Assembly (NCBI RefSeq): GCF_004571025.1
Contig: NZ_SPQT01000002.1
Coordinates: 673,247-737,246 of the forward strand
From: Bradyrhizobium niftali
GTDB taxonomy: Bacteria; Pseudomonadota; Alphaproteobacteria; Rhizobiales; Xanthobacteraceae
Reading direction: 5' to 3'
DNA length: 64,000 bases
Below are positions 37,013 to 46,389 of the stretch, in pieces (position 1 is the first letter of the stretch; every line of letters begins with the position of its first letter). The notes beneath the pieces were generated by a model. It ran no database searches and had not been told where the DNA came from. It saw only the letters and a list, made by a program, of their open reading frames with translations. A program made the translations under genes and the position numbers.

Positions 37013-38209
37013 CTAAAGCGCGCTGCCACCCAAATTCCAGCCCCGCCCACCTTCACCAAAGATCTCGTATCCCGTCGACGTCACCGCGACCGTATCCTCG
37101 AGCTTGATGAAGCCGCGCTTCGGATGCTTCATCGTGGTCTCGATCGACACCACCATGCCTGGCTCGAGCGGCAGCCGCGCGTCCGTGTCGTCATAGGGAA
37201 CCGGACCTGTGGCGGTCAGGCGAGGGGCCTCGTGGCTGACGAGGCCCATGCCGTGGGCCAGGAAATCCGTGCAGTCGCGCTGGGTGATCTGGGCGAGCTG
37301 CCGCTCGGCCGCGACATAGATGTCGCCGCCCATGGCGCCCGGACGGACTGCGGCGAAGGCGGCGCGCTGCACCGCCTCGATCTCAGCCAGGCAGTCCTTC
37401 AACTCGGCATCCGGATCGCCCAGCACGGCCATGCGGGCGAGGTCGCCGATATAGCCGTGATAATTGCCGCCGGAGTCGAGCGACAGCACCTCGCCGTGCT
37501 CCCAGCGCTGCCCCGACGGCGCCCGGTTGTGGCTGTTGCCGCAGGCCAGCAGGCAGTATTCGAAAGTGAGCCCGCGGTTGACCTCGGCCACCCGCAGTGC
37601 GTCCGACAATTGCTGCTTGGTCGTGCGGGGACCGTGCCCGGCGATCACCTCCAGCATCGCGGCGATCACCAGTTCAGATGCCGTCTTCAGCTTGGCCAGC
37701 TCGTCGGCGGACTTGACGGCGCGCAGACGCTCCAGCACCAGCATCGCGTCCTTGAGCTCGGCGCCGGGCAGGGCGTCGGCAAGCGCCCGGCCCGCATCCA
37801 TCGGCAGGAACGCCATCTCGACCCCGACCCGCTTCATCGGCACACCGGCGTCCTTCAAGGCCGCAACGGCCCGCGTGATCGCGTCGACCGAGCCGCTCGA
37901 CTCGGTCCGGACCTGCGGCACCCAGGGCGGTGCTACGGCGCGCTGATGGGTCTCCAGGCGGTGGCCGACATAGACGGATTTTTCCGGCGCACCCTTGGGA
38001 TAGACCAGGACGGGCAGATAGCGGCTGACGCCCATGGCATCCATGTAGTCGAAGAAGATCGCGCGCTCGGCCCCGAGCAGGTACTGCACATTGTGCTTGG
38101 AGGTCGCGACCAGGACGTCGAGCCCGGCTGCCTCCATCAGGCGGTCGAGCTTGGCGGCATCGAATGGAATGGCGCGCGAGCGGGCTCCGCGGGCGACGTT
38201 CTCCTGCAT
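37013..38209 (-). CDS. M24 family metallopeptidase (Xaa-Pro dipeptidase-like)
   Basis: This is a 398-residue creatinase/prolidase-fold peptidase. The C-terminal pita-bread domain shows the metal ligands: Asp in VLSLDSGGNYHGYIGDLARM (two Asp), His in FLAHGMGLVSHEAPRL, Glu in VVSIETTMKHP and Glu in FIKLEDTVAV. The N-terminal creatinase domain has VATSKHNVQYLLG. The start at 38209 (MQENVARGARSRAIPF) is fixed by GGGAGG upstream; the frame extends to 38404 without family similarity. It may be a dipeptidase or a related amidinohydrolase. It is a single gene, divergent from the RND operon. Confidence 0.88.
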   Translation of the reverse strand: MQENVARGARSRAIPFDAAKLDRLMEAAGLDVLVATSKHNVQYLLGAERAIFFDYMDAMGVSRYLPVLVYPKGAPEKSVYVGHRLETHQRAVAPPWVPQVRTESSGSVDAITRAVAALKDAGVPMKRVGVEMAFLPMDAGRALADALPGAELKDAMLVLERLRAVKSADELAKLKTASELVIAAMLEVIAGHGPRTTKQQLSDALRVAEVNRGLTFEYCLLACGNSHNRAPSGQRWEHGEVLSLDSGGNYHGYIGDLARMAVLGDPDAELKDCLAEIEAVQRAAFAAVRPGAMGGDIYVAAERQLAQITQRDCTDFLAHGMGLVSHEAPRLTATGPVPYDDTDARLPLEPGMVVSIETTMKHPKRGFIKLEDTVAVTSTGYEIFGEGGRGWNLGGSAL

Positions 38210-38683
38210 GACGAACCTCCCATTGTTACCGCGCGGCACTCCTTGTTGGATCGTGCTTCGCTGCATTGTGCTTCGCCGGCACGGCGGATCTTGGGCGGGC
38301 GGCACGATTTTGACCAATGCCGAAATGATATGGCGCCACCGCCGGGAGTGCAGGACCACGCAAGCTCGCGTGACCTTGAGTTTCCGTGCGCGGAGGTTCA
38401 CCAACTCGTGGTCAAATCGCGCGCTTCATTACCGCGAAGTAACGCCGCGCGGCTTTCACTTCCGACGTCCAAGTTCTAAGTCCTCCTTCAACCGCGATAC
38501 CGGCCGCGCGAAGCCGGGAACGCGGCCAGGGTTCATTGAGCGGCTTTTCGTCGACCCTCGAGCCAAGAACATCCAGGAGGCGCAGGAGGCTGGGCCGCGC
38601 GGAAATATCCGCGTGCAACGCCTTGCTGCTGATCTGGATGCCGCGGTGGCCGCAAACGGTCGCTGCGGAACGAGGAGTGCTCG
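38210..38683. other. Divergent intergenic region, M24 peptidase and RND pump
   Basis: These 474 bases hold no supported gene; the open frames in them show no family features. GAGGAG at 38670-38675 is the ribosome site for the RND gene. Promoters for both directions must lie here but I cannot place them. Confidence 0.5.
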
Positions 38684-41600
38684 ATGGGTATCGTTCGTTT
38701 CGCTCTGCGATTTCCCCACACGTTCTACGTGGTCGCCGCGCTGATCCTGTTCCTGGGCGCCGTCACCATATTTGCGATGCCGACCGACATCTTTCCCGAT
38801 ATCGACATTCCGGTCGTAACCGTGATCTGGAGTTACACCGGCCTGAGCACGCCGGAGATGGAGCAGCGTGTCACCACCTACAGCCAGTACTCGATCAGCT
38901 CGAACGTCAACGGAATCAGGAATATCGAAGCGCAGACGATGGCCGGTCTGTCGGTGCAGAAGATCTACTTCCAACCCGACGTCAACCTCGACCTCGCCAT
39001 CTCGCAGATCGTCTCCGCCACCAATGCGATCCGCGCGCTGATGCCGCCCGGCATCCAGGCGCCGGTCGTCGTGCAGTTCAACGCCTCGAGTGTGCCCGTG
39101 CTCCAGATCAGCCTGAGCTCCGATACGCTGAGCGAGCAGCAGCTCTACGACTACGGCATCTACCGCATCCGTCAGCAACTGGCGCCGATCCCCGGCATCA
39201 CGCTGCCGACTCCCTCGGGCGGAAAATACCGGCAGATCATGGTCGATATCGATCCCGCCAAGCTGGTCGCGAAGGGGCTGACGCCGCTCGACGTCGTCAA
39301 TGCGGTTAACGCCCAGAACCTGACGCTGCCGGCCGGCACCGCAAAAATGGGCGACAAGCAGTATGTCGTCCGCACCAATGCGACGGCACCTTCGATCGAG
39401 GACCTCAACAACATCCCGATCAAGGTCGTGAACGGCGCCACCATCTTCGTCAAGGACGTCGGGCAGGTTCACGATGGCTGGCTGGTGCAGCAGAACGTGG
39501 TGCGCCAGAACGGCCGTCGTTCGGTTCTGCTCAGCATCATCAAGAACGGCAACGCCTCGACCGTCAGCGTGGTCAAGGCGGTCCACAAGGCGCTCGAGGC
39601 CGCGCGCGCGGCTGCGCCTTCGGGCATGCAGATCAACGAGTTGTTCGATCAGTCGGTGTTCGTCAAGCAATCGGTGGAAGGCGTGCTGCGCGAGGGCGCC
39701 ATCGCCGCCGGACTGACCGCGTTGATGATCCTCCTGTTCCTGGGATCATGGCGCTCGACGCTCGTGGTCATGATCTCGATCCCGCTGTCGATCCTCACCT
39801 CGCTGATCGCGCTCCATTTCCTCGGCGAAACCCTCAACACCATGACGCTGGGCGGGCTGGCGCTGGCCGTGGGTATTCTGGTCGACGATTCCACGGTCAC
39901 GATCGAGAACACTCATCGTCTGCTCACGGAGGAGGGGCTGCCCCTGCCGCAGGCGACGCTGCACGGCGCGGCCGGCATCGCTCTGCCCACACTCGTCTCG
40001 ACGCTTGCGATCAGCTGCGTCTTCAGCTCCGTCGTCTTCCTGGAGGGACCGGCCAAATATCTGTTCACGCCGCTCGGCCTTGCCGTGGTCTTCGCAATGC
40101 TTGCATCCTACGGCCTGTCCAGGACATTGACGCCGATCATCATCGGCCTACTGCTCAAGGGCGAGCGCCACGATGCACCCGGCACCGTGCCGCGCGGACC
40201 GTTCGGGCGCTTTCATGCGGCGTTCGAGCGTAATTTCGAGACGATGCGTCATGCCTATTCGCGCTCGCTGACCGGATTGATCGAGCATCGCTTCATCATT
40301 CCGGCCGGAATGGCCGCCATTCTGGTCCTTGGTGTCGTGCTGTTCCCGCTGGTCGGCCGGGATTTCTTTCCGTTGATCGACGGCGGACAGATCCAGCTCC
40401 ACGTGCGCGCGCCGGCAGGGAGCCGTATTGAGAACACGGAGAAGATCTTCCAGCAGGTCGAGGACAAGATCCGCCAGGTCATTCCGGACAGGGACCGTGC
40501 GCTGATCGTCGACAATATCGGCTTGCCCGCGCGCTCCTATAATCTGGCGTTCAGCGACGGCTCGACCATCGGCGTCAATGATGGCGTGATCCTGATCTCG
40601 CTGAAGGAGGGGCACCAGCCCACGGCCGACTACGTGCGCAAGCTGCGCGAGATCCTGCCGGCCGCGTTTCCGGAAGACACGTTCTACTTCCAGGCCGCAG
40701 ACATCGTCACCCAGATCCTCAATTTCGGGCTGCCGGCCCAGATCGACGTCCGCACCGTCGGCTACGACAAGGCCAACAACCTGAAAGTCGCCAACGAGCT
40801 GCGCCAGCGCATCGCGGCGATCCCCGGGATCGCCGACGCCCACCTTCAGCAGGAGGTGAACGCGCCGGCCTTCTACGCGGATATCGACCGCACCCGTGCG
40901 GCGCAACTCGGTCTCAACGCCGATACGATCGCGACCAATCTCAATGTCAGCCTGAGCTCCTCGGAGCAGGTGACCCCGAACTTCTGGACCGACCCGACAT
41001 CCGGCATTCCCTATTATTTCGCGGTGCAGACGCCCGAGCGCCAGATCAGCTCGCTCAACGACCTCGCCAACACGCCGGTGTCGACGTCGCTGGCGTCAGC
41101 CCAGAGCGATACCCCAATTCCCGGCCTGCTCAGCAACGTCACCACGTTCCGGCGCAGCACTATCCCGACCAACGCCAACCAGGCCAATGTGCAGCCGGTC
41201 TACGAGGTCTATGCCAGCGTCCAGGGCCGCGATCTCGGCAGCGTGGCGAGCGAGGTCAGCAAGGTCACGGCGGACCTCCAGAAGCAGCTCAACCCCGGCA
41301 ACACCATTCAGGTGACCGGCCAGATCCAGAGCATGAACAGCGCTTTCATCAATCTCGGCACCGGTTTGCTGTTCGCAGCCGTGCTCGTCTATCTGCTCAT
41401 GGTCGTGAACTACCAGAATTTCGGCGACCCCTTTGTCGTCATTTTGGCCCTGCCGGCAACGCTGTGCGGCATCCTGACCATGCTGTTCATCACCGGCACG
41501 ACCCTCAACGTCCCATCGCTGATGGGGGCGATCATGGCGGTCGGCGTCGCCTCGGCGAATTCGATCCTGCTCGTGACCTTTGCCAGGGAGCAGCAGCTTG

Positions 41601-41875
41601 CAGGCAAGACCGCCTTCGAGGCCGCGATCGAGGCCGGCCATACCCGAATCCGGCCTGTGCTGATGACGGCGGCCGCGATGATCGTCGGCATGATCCCGAT
41701 GGCGATCGGCGCGGCCGGCGAGGAGCAGAACGCCGCACTGGCCCGCGCCGTCATCGGCGGGCTCTTGTTTGCAACGCCGACCACTCTGCTGGTCGTGCCC
41801 TACCTGTTCGCGATGCTTCGCAAGGGCAACGACGGCAAGACACATCACGGGGTATTTGACGAGGTGCTGGAATGA
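38684..41875 (+). CDS. RND efflux pump inner-membrane transporter
   Basis: This is a 1063-residue proton-driven exporter of the AcrB/HAE1 superfamily, which forms a trimer spanning the periplasm. It starts MGIVRFALRFPHTFYVVAAL and has 12 spans, with the large periplasmic loops after TM1 and TM7. Family motifs are FAMPTDIFPDIDIPVVTVIW, MTLGGLALAVGILVDDSTVT (TM4 with the proton-relay Asp pair) and MGAIMAVGVASANSILLVTF. The sequence is closer to the MdtB/CusA-like environmental group than to AcrB, so the substrate is open. GAGGAG precedes the ATG. The stop overlaps the adaptor start (ATGA). Confidence 0.92.
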   Translation: MGIVRFALRFPHTFYVVAALILFLGAVTIFAMPTDIFPDIDIPVVTVIWSYTGLSTPEMEQRVTTYSQYSISSNVNGIRNIEAQTMAGLSVQKIYFQPDVNLDLAISQIVSATNAIRALMPPGIQAPVVVQFNASSVPVLQISLSSDTLSEQQLYDYGIYRIRQQLAPIPGITLPTPSGGKYRQIMVDIDPAKLVAKGLTPLDVVNAVNAQNLTLPAGTAKMGDKQYVVRTNATAPSIEDLNNIPIKVVNGATIFVKDVGQVHDGWLVQQNVVRQNGRRSVLLSIIKNGNASTVSVVKAVHKALEAARAAAPSGMQINELFDQSVFVKQSVEGVLREGAIAAGLTALMILLFLGSWRSTLVVMISIPLSILTSLIALHFLGETLNTMTLGGLALAVGILVDDSTVTIENTHRLLTEEGLPLPQATLHGAAGIALPTLVSTLAISCVFSSVVFLEGPAKYLFTPLGLAVVFAMLASYGLSRTLTPIIIGLLLKGERHDAPGTVPRGPFGRFHAAFERNFETMRHAYSRSLTGLIEHRFIIPAGMAAILVLGVVLFPLVGRDFFPLIDGGQIQLHVRAPAGSRIENTEKIFQQVEDKIRQVIPDRDRALIVDNIGLPARSYNLAFSDGSTIGVNDGVILISLKEGHQPTADYVRKLREILPAAFPEDTFYFQAADIVTQILNFGLPAQIDVRTVGYDKANNLKVANELRQRIAAIPGIADAHLQQEVNAPAFYADIDRTRAAQLGLNADTIATNLNVSLSSSEQVTPNFWTDPTSGIPYYFAVQTPERQISSLNDLANTPVSTSLASAQSDTPIPGLLSNVTTFRRSTIPTNANQANVQPVYEVYASVQGRDLGSVASEVSKVTADLQKQLNPGNTIQVTGQIQSMNSAFINLGTGLLFAAVLVYLLMVVNYQNFGDPFVVILALPATLCGILTMLFITGTTLNVPSLMGAIMAVGVASANSILLVTFAREQQLAGKTAFEAAIEAGHTRIRPVLMTAAAMIVGMIPMAIGAAGEEQNAALARAVIGGLLFATPTTLLVVPYLFAMLRKGNDGKTHHGVFDEVLE

Positions 41876-43179
41876 ACTTCAACGGACCAATCGAGCCGGA
41901 GCGCGTGACAGAGACGGACCGGGGCCGGGACGTCGCACCGCGGCGGCACGCGCGTCGTCGGGGAGGGCGCCTCGCCGGCTTCGGCCTGATCCTCGTGGCC
42001 GGCACGGCGCTGGCGTCGGGTGCATGGAGCCACTATGCGGAGCGCCGCCAGGTGCTCGCGACGGCCGAGCAGGCGCGTGAGTTCGTGCCGCAGGTCCGTG
42101 TCACCACCGTCGAGCCCAGCGACACGAACGAGGTCGTGAAACTGCCGGCGACGACCTCCGCCTTTGCTAGCGCCAACATCTTCGCCCGGGCCAGCGGCTA
42201 TATCGCCACCCGCGCGGTCGATATCGGCGACCACGTCAAGGCAGGGCAGTTGCTCGCCGAAATCGTCGCCCCCGAGCTTGATCACCAGATCGCCCAGGCC
42301 GAAGCGACGCTTGCCCAGCTCAACTGGTCGTTCCAGCAGGCCCAGGCGAACCGCGAGCTTGCCAAAGTCACCTGGGACCGCGATCGGCCGCTGGTCGACA
42401 AGGGATGGGTCACGGCGCAGCAGGGCACCATCGACGAGCAGACCCTCAAGGCCCAGGACGCCGCGGTGTCCGTGGCACAGGCCAATATCAGGGCGGAGGA
42501 GGCGCAGTTGCAGGTGCTTCGCCAGCAGAAGCTCTATCAGAGCGTGGTGGCCCCGTTCGACGGCGTCATCACCCAGCGCAACATCGACGTCGGCAGCCTG
42601 GTCCAGGCCGACGCGACCTCGGGCACCTTCATGTTCACGCTCCAGCAGGGCAATGTAATCCGTACCCAGGTGTTCGTGCCGCAGGACGCCGCCTTTGGCC
42701 TCAAGCCCGGCATAGCCGCGGTGGTCCATGTGCCGGAGATCCCGGACCGGACCTTTCCAGGCACCGTGACCCGCATTGCGGACGCGCTCCAGCCGGGATC
42801 GCGGACGCTGCTCACCGAGGTCGATATTCCCAATCCCGACGCTGCGCTCACGTCGGGGATCTACTGCACCGTGGAACTGCACATCCCACGGCAAACCCCA
42901 AGCTTCCGGATCTCTGCCGACGCCGTGATCTTCAACGCCGGAGGCATGCAGGTCGCCGTGGTGGACAATGGCGTCGTGCACCTCAGGAAGATCAACGTGC
43001 TGCGCGACCTCGGCCGCGAACTCGAGGTCGACAGCGGCGTCAAGCGTGGCGACCAGATCATCCTCAATCCATCCGTCGATCTCGCCGACGGCGCCCATGA
43101 GCCCATGGCCACCCATATCCATGATTCGCATAAGGTATATTATGGAATATCTTTATATACAATCAGATCAATTATTTAG
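41872..43179 (+). CDS. RND efflux periplasmic adaptor (HlyD/AcrA family)
   Basis: This is a 435-residue membrane-fusion protein that links the RND pump to an outer-membrane channel. An N-terminal anchor (GFGLILVAGTALASGAW, about residues 40-57) precedes the lipoyl/hairpin region (NIFARASGYIATRAVDIGDH, VKAGQLLAEIVAPELDHQIA) and the barrel domain. The last 25 residues (THIHDSHKVYYGISLY and on) are unlike the family and are coded by very AT-rich DNA at 43129-43180, so the natural end may have been replaced. ATG overlaps the pump stop. No outer-membrane channel gene is nearby. Confidence 0.9.
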   Translation: MNFNGPIEPERVTETDRGRDVAPRRHARRRGGRLAGFGLILVAGTALASGAWSHYAERRQVLATAEQAREFVPQVRVTTVEPSDTNEVVKLPATTSAFASANIFARASGYIATRAVDIGDHVKAGQLLAEIVAPELDHQIAQAEATLAQLNWSFQQAQANRELAKVTWDRDRPLVDKGWVTAQQGTIDEQTLKAQDAAVSVAQANIRAEEAQLQVLRQQKLYQSVVAPFDGVITQRNIDVGSLVQADATSGTFMFTLQQGNVIRTQVFVPQDAAFGLKPGIAAVVHVPEIPDRTFPGTVTRIADALQPGSRTLLTEVDIPNPDAALTSGIYCTVELHIPRQTPSFRISADAVIFNAGGMQVAVVDNGVVHLRKINVLRDLGRELEVDSGVKRGDQIILNPSVDLADGAHEPMATHIHDSHKVYYGISLYTIRSII

Positions 43180-43256
43180 ACGGAATTCCTGCCATCCCGT
43201 CTTCGCTCCAGCGCGATTGTCGGCCCGACCCTCGCACGTCGTCCCAGCTCTTGACG

Positions 43257-43282
43257 GCTACTGTGCATGGGGTTGTTTTTCG
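43257..43282 (+). repeat. 26-base dispersed repeat, copy 1
   Basis: This sequence, beginning GCTACTGTGCATGGGG and ending GTTGTTTTTCG, recurs exactly as the reverse complement at 59927-59952. Here it lies in the 264-base gap between the efflux adaptor and the TRAP gene, followed by more T-rich sequence. It may be the end of a longer dispersed element. Confidence 0.7.
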
Positions 43283-43443
43283 CGTTTTTGAATCCGGGCT
43301 CGATGTGCCCAAAGCCGATATTGCCGTGACGTTGTCCGGCTGCAATAAGCGAGGCTTCGCGAGATCGCAGATGACCTTCTGACTCGACGTCCGTATAGGT
43401 TTGCGTCTCAGAACAACAACAAACCTTCCGAGGAAGCAGACCC

Positions 43444-44463
43444 ATGAGCTTTTCCCGACGCACGCTTCTCAAGGCCTCCGCCGCGACCGCGGTCCTGGGC
43501 GGCCTCGGTGCGCCCCATGTGGCCCGCGCCCAGAGCGCCGAGTTCAGCTACAAATACGCCAATAACCTGCCGGACACCCATCCGCTGAACGTGCGCGCCA
43601 AGGAGATGGCGGCGGCGATCAAGAGCGAGACCAACGGCAAGTTCGACCTCCAGATCTTCCCGAACAACCAGCTCGGCTCCGACACCGACATGCTGAGCCA
43701 GATCCGCTCCGGCGGCGTCGAGTTCTTCACGCTGTCGGGCCTGATCCTGTCGACCCTGGTGCCGGCCGCGTCCATCAACGGCATCGGCTTCGCGTTCCCG
43801 GACTACGACACGGTCTGGAAAGCCATGGACGGCGATCTCGGCGCGCATGTCCGCGGCGAGATCAAGAAGGCCGGCCTCGAGGTCATGGACAAGATCTGGG
43901 ACAACGGCTTCCGCCAGACCACGTCCTCGACCAGGCCGATCACCGGTCCGGACGACCTCAAGGGCTTCAAGATCCGCGTGCCGGTGTCGCCGCTGTGGAC
44001 CTCGATGTTCAAGGCGTTCGATGCAGCGCCCGCCTCGATCAATTTCAGCGAGGTCTATTCCGCGCTCCAGACCAAGATCGTCGAGGGCCAGGAGAACCCG
44101 CTGGCGATCATCTCGACCGCAAAGCTCTACGAGGTGCAGAAATACTGCTCGCTGACCAACCACATGTGGGACGGTTTCTGGTTCCTGGCCAATCGCCGCG
44201 CCTGGAGCGCGCTGCCGGAGGATGTGCGCACCATCGTCGCCAAGAACGTCAACGCCGCCGCGGTCAAGGAGCGCGAGGATACCGCCAAGCTCAATGCCAA
44301 TCTCCAGCAGGAGCTCGCGGCCAAGGGCCTGATCTTCAATCAGCCCACGGTCGCGCCGTTCCGCGACAAGCTGCGGACCGCCGGCTTCTATGCCGAGTGG
44401 AAGGGCAAATATGGCGATCAGGCCTGGGACCTCCTGGAGAAGGCCGTCGGCAAGCTCTCGTAA
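43444..44463 (+). CDS. TRAP transporter substrate-binding protein DctP
   Basis: This is the periplasmic receptor of a TRAP carrier, with 339 residues. A Tat-type signal is present (MSFSRRTLLKASAATAVLGG, cleaved after VARAQ), so it is exported folded. Family features are FSYKYANNLPDTHPLNVRAK, LDLQIF-type strand FDLQIFPNNQLGSDTDML, IRVPVSPLWTSMFKAFDAAP and EVYSALQTKIVEGQENPLAI, with the conserved ligand Arg near KGFKIRVP. GAGGAAGC precedes the ATG. It leads a three-gene operon; the nature of the acid it binds is not clear. Confidence 0.93.
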   Translation: MSFSRRTLLKASAATAVLGGLGAPHVARAQSAEFSYKYANNLPDTHPLNVRAKEMAAAIKSETNGKFDLQIFPNNQLGSDTDMLSQIRSGGVEFFTLSGLILSTLVPAASINGIGFAFPDYDTVWKAMDGDLGAHVRGEIKKAGLEVMDKIWDNGFRQTTSSTRPITGPDDLKGFKIRVPVSPLWTSMFKAFDAAPASINFSEVYSALQTKIVEGQENPLAIISTAKLYEVQKYCSLTNHMWDGFWFLANRRAWSALPEDVRTIVAKNVNAAAVKEREDTAKLNANLQQELAAKGLIFNQPTVAPFRDKLRTAGFYAEWKGKYGDQAWDLLEKAVGKLS

Positions 44464-44478
44464 CGCGTTGGGGCCGTC

Positions 44479-46368
44479 ATGGCTCATATCGAGGTTGAGG
44501 TGACCGAAGTGGCGGGCGAGGCGGCTGTTCAGTCCCCTCGCCGATCCTCACTGCTGGCTTCGCTCGAACGCGTCCTCGGCTTCGCCGTCGAGATCCCGGC
44601 TGCGACCCTGGTGGTCGCCGAGATCGTGATCCTGTTTGCCGGCGTGGTCGCGCGCTACGGCCTGCACCGGCCGCTGATCTGGTCGGATGAGCTCGCCTCG
44701 ATCCTGTTCCTGTGGCTGGCCATGCTGGGCGCGGCGGTCGCATTCCGCCGCTCCGAGCACATGCGCATGACCGCGGTCGTCGCGAGCGCCGGACCCGCGA
44801 TGCGGGCCTATCTGGATCTGGTCGCGACCTGCGCGGCGCTCGCGTTCCTGACGCTGATCGTGTGGCCATCCGCCGAATACGCCTACGAGGAAAGCTTCAT
44901 CACCACGCCGGCGCTCCAGATCCCGAACATCTGGCGCGCCGCCGCGCTGCCGGCCGGCATCTGCCTGATGGCGGCGTTCGCACTGCTGCGGCTGCTGCGC
45001 GCCGCCGATTACCGCATGGTGCTGATGGCCGTGATCTCCGTTGCCGTCGTCGTCGGCCTGTTCTGGCTGGCGCAGCCTTATCTGCGGCCGCTCGGCAACC
45101 TCAACCTCGTCATCTTCTTCGTCGGCGTCGCCGGCTTCTGCGTCTTTGCCGGCGTTCCCATTGCGTTCGGCTTTGGCCTTGCGATCTTCGGCTATCTGGC
45201 GCTGACCACGCGCACGCCGGTCATGGTGCTGATCGGACGGATGGACGAGGGCATGAGCCATCTCATTCTGCTCTCGGTGCCGCTGTTCGTGTTCCTGGGG
45301 CTGCTGATCGAGATGACGGGCATGGCGCGGGCCATGGTGGCGTTCCTGGCGAGCCTGCTGGGGCATGTCCGCGGCGGCCTGCATTACGTGCTGGTCGGCG
45401 CCATGTACCTGGTCTCCGGCATTTCCGGCGCCAAGGCCGCGGACATGGCTGCGGTTGCGCCCGTGCTGTTCCCGGAGATGAAACAGCGCGGCGCCCGCCC
45501 CGGCGACCTCGTTGCGCTTCTTGCGGCGACGGGGGCCCAGACCGAGACCATTCCGCCGAGCCTCGTGCTGATCACGATCGGCTCGGTCACCGGCGTCTCG
45601 ATCGCGGCGCTGTTCACCGGCGGCCTGCTGCCCGGCGTCGTGCTCGCCGTCACGCTCTGCATGCTGGTATGGTGGCGCTACCGCCATGAGGACATGAGCC
45701 ATGTCCGCCGCGCCACGGGCAGCGAGATCGGCAAGACCTTCGTCGTCGCCCTGCCCGCGCTCGCGCTGCCCTTCGTGATCCGCTACGCCGTGGTCGAGGG
45801 CATCGCCACTGCCACCGAAGTCTCCACCATCGGCATCGTCTACGGTGCCCTGGTCGGCCTCCTGGTCTACCGCCGCTTCGACTTGCGGCGGCTGTTTCCG
45901 ATGCTGGTCGAGACCGCGGCGCTGTCGGGCGCCATCCTCCTGATCATCGGCACCGCCACCGGTATGGCCTGGGGCCTGACCCAATCCGGCTTCTCGCGCT
46001 CGCTGGCGGCGGCCATGACGGGATTGCCGGGCGGCTCGGCGACCTTCATCGCCGTGTCCATCCTGGCTTTCACCATCCTCGGCAGCGTGCTGGAGGGCAT
46101 CCCGGCGATCGTGCTGTTCGGGCCGCTGCTGTTTCCGATTGCCCGCGCCGTCGGCGTGCACGAGGTGCACTATGCGATGGTGATCATTCTGGCCATGGGT
46201 ATCGGGCTATTCGCCCCGCCCTTCGGCGTCGGCTATTATGCCGCCTGCGCCATCGGACGCGTCGACCCGGCCGAAGGCATCAGGCCGATCTGGGGCTATC
46301 TGCTGGCGCTGCTGGTGGGATTGATCATCGTCGCGATCTTCCCGTGGATCTCGATCGGATTTCTTTGA
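44479..46368 (+). CDS. TRAP transporter fused DctQ-DctM permease
   Basis: This 629-residue inner-membrane protein joins the small DctQ subunit (residues 20 to about 190, spans such as ATLVVAEIVILFAGVVARYG and LAMLGAAVAFRRSEHMRMTA) to the large DctM subunit (about 200-629, with LLSVPLFVFLGLLIEMTGMA and SGISGAKAADMAAVAPVLFP). Sodium-driven uptake of carboxylates is expected. Such fusions are known in this family. It starts 15 bases after dctP, and the acyl-CoA synthetase follows, implying that an imported carboxylate is activated with CoA. Confidence 0.92.
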   Translation: MAHIEVEVTEVAGEAAVQSPRRSSLLASLERVLGFAVEIPAATLVVAEIVILFAGVVARYGLHRPLIWSDELASILFLWLAMLGAAVAFRRSEHMRMTAVVASAGPAMRAYLDLVATCAALAFLTLIVWPSAEYAYEESFITTPALQIPNIWRAAALPAGICLMAAFALLRLLRAADYRMVLMAVISVAVVVGLFWLAQPYLRPLGNLNLVIFFVGVAGFCVFAGVPIAFGFGLAIFGYLALTTRTPVMVLIGRMDEGMSHLILLSVPLFVFLGLLIEMTGMARAMVAFLASLLGHVRGGLHYVLVGAMYLVSGISGAKAADMAAVAPVLFPEMKQRGARPGDLVALLAATGAQTETIPPSLVLITIGSVTGVSIAALFTGGLLPGVVLAVTLCMLVWWRYRHEDMSHVRRATGSEIGKTFVVALPALALPFVIRYAVVEGIATATEVSTIGIVYGALVGLLVYRRFDLRRLFPMLVETAALSGAILLIIGTATGMAWGLTQSGFSRSLAAAMTGLPGGSATFIAVSILAFTILGSVLEGIPAIVLFGPLLFPIARAVGVHEVHYAMVIILAMGIGLFAPPFGVGYYAACAIGRVDPAEGIRPIWGYLLALLVGLIIVAIFPWISIGFL

Positions 46369-46389
46369 AGCGCTTTGAGGAGGGTGTCG

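Noticed and set aside
44548..46170. 540-codon minus-strand ORF over the TRAP permease
   Set aside because: The composition is dominated by His, Gln, Asp and Arg, typical of the antisense of membrane-protein codons.
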